From Excoecaria cochinchinensis (taxonomy: Eukaryota > Streptophyta > Magnoliopsida > Malpighiales > Euphorbiaceae): 64,000 nucleotides of DNA. Positions 1 through 9,900 of this stretch are shown here, one piece after another. The stretch lies in contig CANTUQ010000017.1 of assembly GCA_947683425.1 (NCBI GenBank), forward strand, positions 682,001 through 746,000, read 5' to 3'. Positions within the stretch are counted from its first letter, which is position 1. Each line of letters opens with the position of its first letter. The notes under the pieces were generated by a model, which was given only the letters and a program-made list of their open reading frames with translations, ran no database searches and was not told the origin of the DNA. The translations under genes and the position numbers were made by a program.

Positions 1-585
1 CTTCAGTCCTCTAAACCCACAGCAAAAGAAGAGAACAATTAAAGGAAAGTTAAACCAATTCTTACCTTAATAATCTTGTACCAACCCAAAAATCTGCCTT
101 TGAATTTCTTGGAGCAACTCAATTAACATGAATTAAAGGTGTTTATGGGAGAGGTTTTGGCTGAATTCAAGAGCAAAAAATGGGGATTCTAATCCCTCAT
201 CTGCCGCCTCACATGGCTTAAATAGGCCATGTGAGTTATCCCATGTTTTCCTCACACCATTCCTACCATACACACTACACATGTCACTTTTTGATTGGTC
301 CATTTTAGATTTTTATACTTAATTTCAATTTGATCCTTAATCTCTTATCTCTTCATACATTTATAATATGATATAAATCAATTTTATGTATTGGCCCACT
401 AAATACTTAAATCTTTACATATATTTCATTTCTACCTAAATTACCAAATGGCCACACTTGCCTAATCTTTTTCGTTAATTCCAAATTTGTCCTTTCGGCA
501 CATCCATCACCAAAACATACATATTCCCTTATTATTACGCCCTAACATGTGTAAATGCTACTAGGGTGCAATTCAGGTCCTTACA
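1..585 (-). mobile_element. Putative LTR segment, truncated by window start
   Basis: Read on the minus strand, this begins TGTAAGGACC at 585, directly next to Copia coding remnants, and continues as AT-rich sequence. A perfect 10-bp hairpin at 208-235 encloses a TATA-like CTATTTAA. A splice-donor-like AAGGTAAG lies further on at 61-68. This order (terminal TG, U3-like stretch, TATA box, leader with donor) resembles a plant gypsy LTR inserted into the Copia element. The other end lies outside the window and no target duplication can be checked. It could instead be the 5' region of a host gene. Confidence 0.35.
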
Positions 586-1850
586 CCCCATGCCTTGCCC
601 CTACATTTATTAGACTATATACGTCAGAATGAACTAACTGCAATGGAAAATCAGCTCTAGTTCCTTTTTTGAAAAATTTTCTAACTAGTTTTCCTTTTAG
701 ACAATACACACATGTAGGCAATTCAACCTTATTTAAATCACGTAACAAACCTACTTTGGCTAATCGACTCATTTGGTCTTGCTCTATATGGTTTAATCTA
801 GCATGCCATTATTTCACATTGTTCTCATAACTATACGAAGAATAAGGAATTAAAGAAAAAAATAGTTTTATTCAAACAGTTATGGTCAACATCCATAACA
901 ATAAAATCGTTCATCATACAACCAGAATCGTAATAAACATCGTTCAAGCATAGGCATTCATCGTCATCCTTAAAATGTAAATTGAAACCAAGTTTCAATA
1001 AAGCAATAACAGAAACTGAATTCCTGACAAAGGCATCTCGGTCCCTTGTTACATGGTCCATTGCTCCCGAATTTATCGCTCATAAAGGATGAAATTCAAA
1101 ACCAGATACACAAACTTTACTCATTCTTGAGTCAAAATAGTGTATCTATTTGGGTACAGTGCAGTTTCTTGCATAGTGTCATTTTTGTTGGCAGTTGAAA
1201 CATTTCACTCTTGATACATTTACCTTCCTTTTGCCTTTGGACCTATAGTTATTCTGTTTTACATTTTGATTTTTTAGCTCTCAAGCCTTTTCTTGGCCCT
1301 ACCTCTGAAGCTTATTTTCTTCTTATTCTGGTTTGAACTCATTCCACCAGAATGGGGCTGTGCCATATGTATTTTGCCATTGACCTTAATCACTGCCAAA
1401 TGGCCATTTTCAAGCTCCAAATGACAAACGAAATCCTTAAATGTCTTAATGCTGTCCACTTGAGTTACCTAACTCTTAGGTAAGGAATGGATGATAGCTT
1501 GGAGTTGCTGCTCGTTAATCAACTTATGACCATATTCACTGAGCTCACTTATTCTTTTCCATCTCACTTAGATGTTTTCGCATCGAATGATAAGACTTTT
1601 TCTAATATATATCAAATTTGATCATTGATGATCAGAACTTAGTCAGAGTCACATCTCTGAACCTTTCCTGCAAAGTGATCCATAGATCCATTGCATTTTG
1701 ATACTTGTGGAATTGCTTAGTGATGTCATCATCCATTGCACTTAGCAAGATGATACGAGCAGTGAAATTTTTCTTTTTCCATGCCACATAGGCATCTCGG
1801 TCCTGCCTATGTTGGGTTATAATGCCATCCTTAGGTTCAGCCATAACCAA
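586..1850 (-). pseudogene. Degenerate Ty1/copia gag-protease-pre-integrase remnant
   Basis: Minus-strand fragments follow Copia order. 1850-1632 is a UBN2-type gag piece (AWKKKN ... ILLSAMDDD ... MDLWITLQERF). 1459-1274 is later gag. Near 1190 is a CCHC zinc knuckle, CFNCQQK then stop then HYARNC, so the usual Trp is a stop codon. Near 1060 is the protease site, reading NSGA instead of DSGA, then DHVTRDRDAF. 772-581 is the GAG-pre-integrase domain (CVYCLKGK, FPLQLVHSDV). Frames are broken by stops and shifts between the fragments. Integrase core, RT and RNase H are absent: the element is cut at 585 by the LTR-like segment. It is dead. Confidence 0.8.
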
Positions 1851-2719
1851 ACTTAATCTAGAGCTTTTTGCTCTTCAAGCACATATTGGATTTTTATACT
1901 TCATATTTAATAATTATCACCATTTAGCTTAATGTATTTGTTAAGCTCGACGATAATTGACTTGAAAGCAATAGCCATTAGGATCCTTTTATCTCTAATG
2001 GAATAATATTGCACATTTTTAAAGGAGATAAGGCAATACATGTAATTTACTATGCATCTGAAATAATAACCTAGTAAAGTTTTTTATTAGTTTTAAATTC
2101 AAAAAGGCTACTTATAGTATCCAATTACCCTCTAAGTCCTAATGGCTAACTTTACAGGTTAAAATTTTATGCATAGTAAATATAAATTATTAGATATTTA
2201 AGTTTTTAAACTTATGAGGGGAGCGTTATTGGTTTTGGTTTATTAAGTCTCTACTTAATAAACGTGCAATCATTTTACTCAAAAAATATTGCAAGAAAAT
2301 TAATAATTAAATAAAAAAATTTATTTAAAAGTTAAAAGCTGCCAAATATTTAATAAATATCTCATACATTAATTAAAAAATAAATCCAATAATTTATTGT
2401 TTAGACACTAATATCTAAATAACAATAGGAACCACGAATCTCATTTAATAAAAAGAATGCTAACTAAAATTGATACTTATGACAACTTATTTTAAAAGCC
2501 TAGATTTTCACAAAATCTTTCTTCATATTAGGATTGTTTCTTTGAACATATGTATCGATTAATCTGGTAAGTCATAAGCTCACTTAAGCCATTGATGATG
2601 CACTTACGTCTATTCCTCAATGTCATCACAGATTTAGTGTTGCTTCTCAACACTCTCCTTTTGGAAACTTTAACCAAAAAGTGGAAAATATATTTTTTAT
2701 AAAATCTATCTCCTATGAA
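1851..2719. other. AT-rich non-coding stretch
   Basis: No open frame of note on either strand. On the minus strand it is upstream of the Copia gag remnant and may include its untranslated leader. Composition is strongly AT-rich with short homopolymers. Nothing more can be supported. Confidence 0.4.
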
Positions 2720-2971
2720 CTAGGTAGTTTTCAATAACTTCCTCAATTCTGAATGATATTCAAAGGCATCAGTCAACACTTTGATCAAAGACTCTATCAT
2801 CCCTTCCATACTCAGACGATCAATTGAAATGCACTCTTGCATTTGTTCTTCAGCTCGAATCTTCCTTTGCATTCTCATGTTGCTTACTAATTGCAATTTT
2901 GCACTTCTTAAAGCAACCCCATAAGAAGTTTTAAGAAGAATGGGTGTCCTTGTTAACAGTTTTAGAACATA
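2720..2971 (-). other. Coding-like open stretch, unrecognised
   Basis: A minus-strand frame is open from just after a TAA at 2972-2974 to a TAG at 2720-2722 (about 83 codons). The first Met is near 2878, leaving about 52 residues. The predicted peptide has protein-like composition: a basic start (MRMQRKIRAEEQ) and a mixed acidic/hydrophobic tail (EYHSELRKLLKTT), unlike its AT-rich surroundings. It may be a degraded exon of a captured host gene or part of the nearby mobile element. No family was recognised and function is unknown. Chance openness cannot be excluded. Confidence 0.25.
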
Positions 2972-2974
2972 TTA

Positions 2975-3389
2975 CAGAAAATTTTATACACTTATATATA
3001 AACACACATGATTGAAATACATTTCAATCAATAATTAAGGACATAACCTCAAAAATTTTTCAAAATATTTTTAAAAATATTCGAAGATAGAAAACACATT
3101 TTTTATAATTTTTTATTTTTATTTTTGATAATTAAAAAATAAAAATTTATGTTCTAGTCATATTAAAAAAAAGACAAAAAAATTATGAAAAATTGATTTG
3201 TAAAAAATTGGAGCTGATTTGGTGGCTGAAATAGGGCTCACGCACCCTTACGCGCCGGTGGAAGGGGTTTAGACACGCTTATGCACTATCATGCTCCACC
3301 ACGCTCGTTTAATGGCCATCCGGCACGAAGTGTTGACCTATTGGTCTATATGTCCGCACATGTGTTGCCACGTCAAACCTCTATCATGA
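2975..3389. other. Non-coding spacer
   Basis: AT-rich up to about 3230, then an abrupt shift to GC-rich sequence (CACGCACCCTTACGCGCC near 3240) that leads into the CACGTG repeat. No gene seen. Confidence 0.4.
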
Positions 3390-3642
3390 CACGTGGCAAT
3401 TTCAGATTGGTCCACATGGTGCCCACGTGGCACCAAGGTGACAAGTCACACGACACGTGGCATGACCTCTGCCATCCATGTGGCACCAACCTATTGGGTC
3501 ACGTGTCAACAGTGACACATCACGAGTGGTGTCATCCACGTGTCACCCCCGATTGGGCCACGTGGTATGACCACTGTCATCCATGTGGTGTGATCCCATT
3601 GGGCCACGTGTTGATAATGACGCATCATTATTAGCACGTGTC
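3390..3642. repeat. 105-bp imperfect tandem repeat rich in CACGTG
   Basis: Eight CACGTG hexamers start at 3390, 3424, 3454, 3500, 3537, 3559, 3605 and 3635. The blocks starting at 3454 and 3559 align with a 105-bp period: CACGTGG-ATGACC, then CATCCATGTGG, ATTGGG and CACGTGT recur in order. CACGTG is the G-box core bound by plant bZIP and bHLH factors (family knowledge). Whether the array acts as a regulatory region is inference; it may be the promoter part of an LTR. Open frames across it reflect high GC and are not believed to be genes. Confidence 0.75.
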
Positions 3643-4008
3643 CCATGCATGTGGGCCACCACCTATGAGTATGCGCCCTTCGTCTGGCGGTGCGTGCATT
3701 CCACATGTCACCTTCCCGGTGGAATTCGATGTTCCAGTTTCGGCCGATGGGGGGTTTTTGGGGTCTGTGATTTTATTGCTGAGGTCAAAACTTTAAAATC
3801 CCAACTTCTAGTTTTGCATTTTTGAACACTCATGTTCGTTCACTCGAATCACAGTGTACGCATATACAATTTTTAAGCTGAAATATATACACATATATAT
3901 TTTTAAAATAAAAAATAAATTTATTGTGTTTCATGCATCCTAGATTTACCAATTTTACACATAAAATTTATAGATCAATTTAGCCACATGTTAGGACAAA
4001 AAAATCTT
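3643..4008. other. Non-coding spacer
   Basis: GC content falls after about 3760 to AT-rich sequence with TATATA runs near 3885-3900. No gene or clear repeat was recognised. Confidence 0.4.
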
Positions 4009-4545
4009 GGCTCAGATACCAATGAAGAAAAATTAATGCTGGAGGTAATATAAATATAAAAATGGTACCTACCTCTTGTAGCGTAAAAACTTTAGCGGAA
4101 GGGTTTATAAGGATCTCTTCTTGCATCACTGTCCTGGCTTTTATCCACGTGCAGGATAATAATAGTTTTTTCACAGTCTAAAAGCCCCTTGGAGATTATT
4201 GTTTGGAGTATTTCACATTTTACGCTCTTAAGCGTCATTTTGGCAACATCTCGGCATCACATCCCAAGCCTCCTCACAAATCCGATATCTAATTATCTAT
4301 TTATAAAATCCCAAAAGATGGAGACTGGTTTCTAAGTATAACTCAAACTCTTTTGAGATGTGATTAGATAATTCTTATCAGATAAATATACTAAATCTTA
4401 TTTAATATGTAACTCTATCCATATTTAGAGTAATGGCCATATGTAGACTCTATCATAAATAATAAATATATTAAAAATAATTAAAAATATTTTAATTTAT
4501 CAAATTCATAAGAGAATTAATTATCTTGCATGAGAAAGAGTTCTC
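4009..4545 (-). mobile_element. Possible Copia 5' LTR with primer-binding site
   Basis: On the minus strand 4021-4009 reads TGGTATCTGAGCC, one mismatch from the plant initiator-tRNA-Met primer site TGGTATCAGAGCC used by Copia elements. Just before it on that strand is a terminal CA (TG on plus at 4023). Sequence upward to about 4545 would be the LTR, ending near TGAGAAC. The orientation agrees with the Copia gag remnant at 1850-586. The outer end is uncertain because it overlaps the inverted-repeat arm, and the matching 3' LTR is not in the window. Confidence 0.35.
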
Positions 4546-4582
4546 AAACCTATTCGAAAGCCTTAGTTATATATATATATAT
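4526..4582 (+). repeat. Left arm of inverted repeat flanking the viral array
   Basis: This runs from TTGCATGAGAAAGAG to a (TA)n tract and reappears as reverse complement at 34321-34385, with about two mismatches outside the variable TA tract. The TA end faces the viral array on both sides. Between this arm and the virus lies a short AT-rich piece (4583-4634) holding a second copy of ATTCGAAAGCC directly at the viral boundary. Confidence 0.85.
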
Positions 4583-4986
4583 AACTATTTTTCATTTTAC
4601 AAAATATACATAATATATATATATTCGAAAGCCCATACCATGGACGCCGCAGGATCAAAGGGTATAAAATTATGAAAAATAATTAATCACACAACAATAT
4701 CCTCGAAAGGATTTCACAACCTAATTCTAAAATGAAAATAAAATGCAATGCAATTGCAATGCAGAAAATTAAAACTGAATCAGGAAAGTACGTGGCACTG
4801 AACAAGCATGATAACCTAGTTATCCTTTGGACCAGTAGCCCGCAGCTCGTATTGTTTCAGCCTATATACTTTAAAGATCGTTTGAAAAGTTTATGCAAAC
4901 AGTATTTCTGATGTACCAGATCAGATTAAACCGCAGGTACAGAGCATACTTATGAATGCAGAAACAATTGTTTAAAAAAAAATACT

Positions 4987-4992
4987 TTTATT
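4987..4992 (-). terminator. Viral poly(A) signal, copy 1
   Basis: AATAAA on the minus strand within ATTAATAAAAGT, about 245 bases downstream of the TATA box. This is the usual pararetrovirus arrangement, in which the signal lies inside the terminally redundant R region. The same site occurs in copies 2 and 4. Confidence 0.65.
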
Positions 4993-5032
4993 AATATAAC
5001 AACATAAATACATAAACTGTAAGGTATAAAGA

Positions 5033-5145
5033 GGCTCAACACATGAGCTACACTTACAGGTTTTGGAAAAAAAAAAGAATATAATTACAAACGGAGATAA
5101 ACACTCAGCTCAAGATTACAAGGTGTTTTGGCTCAACACATGAGC
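5033..5145 (-). repeat. Twin 16-nt hairpin repeats in viral leader, copy 1
   Basis: GCTCATGTGTTGAGCC on the minus strand occurs at 5033-5048 and 5130-5145, 97 bases apart. Each can form a 5-bp stem (GCTCA/TGAGC) and contains the two-codon ORF ATG TGT TGA. Both lie between the predicted transcription start and the poly(A) signal, so would be present at both ends of a genome-length transcript. Confidence 0.7.
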
Positions 5146-5233
5146 AACCTAATCTCAGATCTAAGTGTGAGAGTTTGTAGACTGGGAATCCTCTGCAAAT
5201 TAGTCTCTGCCTTCAACTGGGAATAAGGAGATT

Positions 5234-5242
5234 CTTAAATAG
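5234..5242 (-). promoter_or_regulatory. Viral promoter TATA box, copy 1
   Basis: CTATTTAAG on the minus strand, preceded by TGACG in AATTGACGGAAG, an as-1-like core known from caulimovirus promoters. Transcription would start about 30 bases downstream and run out of the viral copy toward 4635 and the flanking host DNA, because the 5' part of this copy lies on the other side. Confidence 0.7.
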
Positions 5243-5396
5243 AGGGACTTCCGTCAATTAAGGGAGCCTGGTGGAGACAAGAAGTGATAAGATGAGCTGG
5301 AAAAGGAATCTTCACGTGCTCTTCTACTGTTGTTCCATTATGGCTGTTTGAAAAAGAAGAAAAGCCAAGCACCGAAAGCATAAAATATCTTTTTAC

Positions 5397-5419
5397 TTTT
5401 TTTTTTTTTTTTTTTTTTT
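5397..5419. repeat. Homopolymer tract in viral intergenic region, copy 1
   Basis: 23 T on the plus strand (23 A in viral sense) between ORF2 and the promoter. Equivalent A tracts in the other copies are 17 (18038-18054), 23 (26142-26164) and 20 (33683-33702). The length differs while the flanks are nearly identical, typical of slippage or sequencing error. Confidence 0.9.
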
Positions 5420-5524
5420 CTTGAGGCTGGGCCTTAACAAAGGTATGGGCTCAAGCCTGTTTGCAAATACAACATAAAACATAAAATAGGATGGGCTAGG
5501 CCCATGTTTACAAAATTCCTTCGT

Positions 5525-6985
5525 TTAAGGATCCATGCGAGAATTAGGAAAGACATCACAGTCTTCATCTGCCAGATCGAAGGTGGGCTCTGTTCCAGAA
5601 GAAGAAGAGCCTGATTTTGAAGAACCTGAAGGGGCTTTCGAAGAAGAGGCCTTACTTTGTAGGAGTTGGGCCATTATCTGAAAGTATTCCTCCTCAGTTT
5701 TTGCTGCTGCAAGTTGGGTTTGGGCAAAGGATTTCTGGGCCAAGAACTGTGTTGATGAATGTTCTATTTTGAGAAATCCTTGGCTTTGAAGGTACCTACT
5801 TACAGTTGGTCTTTTGATGGATTCCGGAATGTTAAATTTCGTCCACCATCTGGTTTTGAATCTTCTGACTAGGCTTAATTGTGCCTCTTGCTGGTGGTAA
5901 TCCAGATACCAAGCTGTTACCCAAGGTAAGAAAAACCTGACTGCAAAAAGCATCAAAGGATGAAACCTTTTTTCTCTGTCAGAAGGCTGATAAGAGGTTT
6001 TGAAAAGGGTATAGCTTTCCTGAACCTGGGGTTTTAGGATTTCAGGAGAAGCTCCATACAATTTCCACCAATGTGCAAACCAAAAAGGGATTCTGGCTGT
6101 GTCATGCTTGGGCTGAAAGTAAAACAACCAAGTATGGGTGGAATTTGTGTTTTGGAAAAGAAAGGCATTGTACCAGGCCTGTTGATAATCCCAGTAGGAA
6201 TAGGTCCGGCAGTGGTTATAAGTGGTTTTGAAATCAATAGGAAAGGATTTGGGTTGATGAAGGTTTTGTCCCCATTCAAGAGGAGAGATAACCCTGTGGA
6301 TTTTTCCCATTGAGTAATTAATAGGTCCAGTTTTTGGGTTGTCCACAATGGACACAGAACCTGTTAATTCAAGAATTGCCCTGTAGTAAGGCTGGGGTTT
6401 TGTTAAATCCCATGGTTTAAATAACCAGCCTTTAGGGAAAACTTTTGAAATGGCCATTTGAGGATCATTTGCGTAAAACCCTTCCTCAATGGTGCAAATA
6501 TATTGAAAATCTGTTTTGACAAAATAATTTGAAATGTTTTTTGTTTGAGATAAAACAATTTCAGAACTGTTTTGTGTCAAAACAATTTTTGAAAATTCCT
6601 CTTGCGAGGATTTTGAAGTAGAAACTCCGAGATCGGAGGGTTTGATAAGCTGTCTGCTACAAGATGACTCTTGTGTAGGTTTTGAAATTTGTTTTGAGGA
6701 GGTTTTTGAGGATGAAGATCCTTCCTCTTGTTTTGAAATGGTTTGAGATTTTTTACCTGCTTGCTTTTCAGCAATCATTTTAAAGATGGAGCCAAGTTCT
6801 GGCTGTTTGTCGAGAGTCTCGATCCATTGCTGGACCAGGGACTGTTTGGCAAGGGCTTCTTCATCTTCTTCGACAATTTCTGCCCATGATTTGATTTCTG
6901 TAGCAGAAGAAGCTGCTACAGGTTTTGAAACTTTTGGGTCCTCTTTCTGGACCTCTTTCCCTTTTCCCTTGGATTTTCTGGGCAT
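5525..6985 (-). CDS. Viral ORF2, 486-residue protein of unknown function (intact)
   Basis: Starts one base after the ORF1 stop (TAA-A-ATG), suggesting termination-reinitiation or a separate spliced mRNA. Residues 1-20 are basic (MPRKSKGKGK), a possible nuclear signal. 30-80 are acidic/helical (KSWAEIVEEDEEALAKQ). 85-150 are Ser/Lys-rich. 155-410 form an aromatic-rich domain (FPKGWLFKPWDL, SYWDYQQAWYNAFLFQ, FWFAHWWKLYG, FKTRWWTKFNI). 440-486 are Ser-rich with an acidic end. No transmembrane segment or catalytic motif is visible. Similar proteins accompany some florendovirus-type genomes, from general family knowledge; their function is not established. The same frame is open in copy 3 and broken in copies 2 and 4. 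Confidence 0.85.
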   Translation of the reverse strand: MPRKSKGKGKEVQKEDPKVSKPVAASSATEIKSWAEIVEEDEEALAKQSLVQQWIETLDKQPELGSIFKMIAEKQAGKKSQTISKQEEGSSSSKTSSKQISKPTQESSCSRQLIKPSDLGVSTSKSSQEEFSKIVLTQNSSEIVLSQTKNISNYFVKTDFQYICTIEEGFYANDPQMAISKVFPKGWLFKPWDLTKPQPYYRAILELTGSVSIVDNPKTGPINYSMGKIHRVISPLEWGQNLHQPKSFPIDFKTTYNHCRTYSYWDYQQAWYNAFLFQNTNSTHTWLFYFQPKHDTARIPFWFAHWWKLYGASPEILKPQVQESYTLFKTSYQPSDREKRFHPLMLFAVRFFLPWVTAWYLDYHQQEAQLSLVRRFKTRWWTKFNIPESIKRPTVSRYLQSQGFLKIEHSSTQFLAQKSFAQTQLAAAKTEEEYFQIMAQLLQSKASSSKAPSGSSKSGSSSSGTEPTFDLADEDCDVFPNSRMDP

Positions 6986-6986
6986 T

Positions 6987-9900
6987 TTAAGTCCTGTTTT
7001 GAAGGAACTCTCTGGTCAGAAAATCAGGAATTGAATTTTTATCTCCCTTAATAAATTCAATTTCAAAATCAAAAATACTAAGGATAGCTTGCCAACGGGC
7101 AAAAATCTGTTTTGATGCGATGTTTTGAACATCTTTTTGTAAAACGTCCTTAGCAGATTTGCAATCAATCCGAAGTAAGAACTTCTGATTTAGTAAATCG
7201 CTTTGGAATTTTGAAATGCACATGACAATTGAAAGAATTTCTTTTTTAATTGTAGAATAATTTTTCTGACAATCATTCCAATGTGCAGAAGTGAACTGGA
7301 CTATGCATTCTTTTCCGCCCACTGTTTGTTTCAAAATGCCTCCATAACCTAAGTCAGACGCATCAGTCTCAACAATCTTAGGTGCTAATGGGTCAGCTAA
7401 ATGCAGGCATGGAATTTCTTTTACCTGTTTCTTAATTTGTTGAACTATACTAGTATGTTCTTCAGACCAGGCAACAGGGGTTTTCTTCAACCTATCATGC
7501 AGAGGTTTTGCTAATCGGTTGATGTTGGGACAAAAATCTAGAACATAATTTAGACTTCCCAAAAATCTTTGAAGCTGGGTTTTGTCTAAGATTTTGTCTG
7601 GAAACTTATCCGCAAAAGCCAAAGATCTCTCAATTGGAGTAATTGTTCCTTGGGAAATATAATGACCTAAGAAACGAATTTTTGTTTGAAAAAGAGAGAT
7701 TTTTATTTTTGAAACAACAAGTCCATTTTTCTTTGTTACATTGAAAAAGGTCCTGAGGTGTTTGAAATGCTGTTCAATTGATTCTGAAAAAACAAGAACA
7801 TCATCAATATAAACAACACAGAATTTTGAGAAAGGATTAAAAATCTCATTCATAATTCTTTGAAATTCTGAAGGAGCATTTTTTAAACCAAACGGCATAA
7901 CCGTCCACTCATACTGTCCAAACGGAACAGTAAAAGCAGTTTTGTAACGATCTTTTGGTTCAATCTGAATTTGCCAAAATCCTGATTTCATATCAAATTT
8001 TGAGAAAACAAATGCAGAATGCAGTTTTTGCAAAAGATCTTTTTTGTTGGGAATCGGATACCGAATCCATTTTAAAGCCTTGTTTAATGGTTTGTAATTG
8101 ATTACAAGCCTAGGCGTGCCTCTTTCTATTTCAGAGTTTTTGTTAACATAAAAAGCTGCACAGCTCCAGGGAGATCTGGATTCTGTGATTAGACCTTTCT
8201 GTTTTAAATCTTGAATCTCTTTTTTGCAATGTTCTTCGAGTTCATGATTCATTTGAATTGGCCTAGCTTTTGTTGGAATTTGTTTTTCTGAAAACTCATT
8301 TTCATACGGTAGATCAATCATATGTTGTTTTCTGCTCCAGAAAGCATTTGGTAAATCAGAACAAATTTCATTTTCAATTGTTTTTTGAAAATCAGAAATT
8401 CTTTGTTTCACCAAATTGTTTTCTAATCCTTTCTGGATTTTGAAAAAGGAAACATCATGTTTGAGAAAATGCAAGTGTTTTTGTTTTCCTTGAATTATGC
8501 AATTCAATTCACTTTTGTAAACAGAACAAGCCTTTAAAAAATTTAAATTCCTCGTTCTGGGTTTTTCAACAAAAGGGAAAACAATTTTTTCTCTATTTGC
8601 TTTAAAGGAAATACCATCATAAGTGACAGAATAGGGAGTAATCATATTGATAAATGGAGTCCCTAGAATGACAGTATGACTGATATTTTCTAGTAACACA
8701 AATGGAGTTTTGATAAAGATGCTACCATTTTGGATGGAAGCCTCTGTTTTAAATTTAATTCCCATGTCGGAGTTGTTAGCTGCGACAAGTTTTTCAGAGG
8801 TTTTTTCAAAAAATCTTTTTGGGACGATACAGCTTTTTAAACAGTTTAAATCTGCTCCTGTGTCAAAAAGAGCAACTGTATCGATTTTAAAATCATTTGA
8901 AAAAACAATGGAAACTTTTACCAAATATTTTCTTGTAGTAATTTCTCTTAAGATAAACAAGAAATCATTTGGAGCATTTTCTAAACTTTGAATTTCATTT
9001 TCTAAGTCTAGATTAGCAGTTTCGTTTTCTTCCTTTTCTTCATTCTCATTATTATCAGTGCTAGAATCTTGTGATAAAAGAGCATGAAGAAGGTTTGAAT
9101 CTTTCTCCTGTTTTTCTTTAAGAGCTTTTAACTCTTGTTTGACAATTCTAATTTCTTCTTGAAGTGATTGAATTGTTACAGGAGGTTTTTCTTTTGATTT
9201 AGTACTTAGGATTTTTGTGAGATCATAAGTACTGTTTGGAATGAGTTTGGAAGTGGAAGGTTTTGGAATTTTTAGTTCAAAAGACTTCAAAAGTTTTTCA
9301 ATAATTTCTTTTTGAAGTTTTGAATCTTCCACTTGTTTTATAATATCAAGAATTAATTCTTGATCTTTTGTCAAAACATTTAAAGATTTGAAACTACTAC
9401 CCGACTCACTACTAGAGGAATCAAAGGCAGCAACTTCATCATTTTGAAAAGAATCTTCTGTTTCTGATGATTCTGTTTGAGATTCATTTTCAGAAGTTTC
9501 AAGGAGGATGGCTTCAATTTTTTGAATTGTTTCTTCCTCAACTCGTAATTCATGAAGTTTTTTGTTAAGTCTGCAATATTTCGAAGTATGACCAGGTTTG
9601 CCACACTTAAAACAAGTGACTTGTTTGAAAGCTGGTTTGAAGGGTTTTCTAAAAGATCTTCTTTTATGAGTTTTTTGTGGTTTGGATCTCTTATAAAACT
9701 CTTGTTTGTTAGGTTTTGAAGAAAAACGTTTGTGAGGCTTTTTGTAGGATTTGGAACAGGAACCTCCACAGGTTTTTGTTTGACCTTCTGTGGAGACTTC
9801 AAACTGTTTACAGAACGATCCTAGTTCTTGCCTAGTTTTCTTCATTTCCCATTTGAGATGTTTTTGAAGTTTTAAGTCTTGGCAGATCTTTAAACCTTCT

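Noticed and set aside
3281..3825. Several overlapping open frames in both strands
   Set aside because: They follow the GC-rich CACGTG repeat and have His/Trp/Pro-rich repeat-like composition; no domain.
8710..8991. Antisense open frames within viral ORF1 and ORF2
   Set aside because: They recur identically in every copy because they shadow the conserved sense frames; no start context or protein family.
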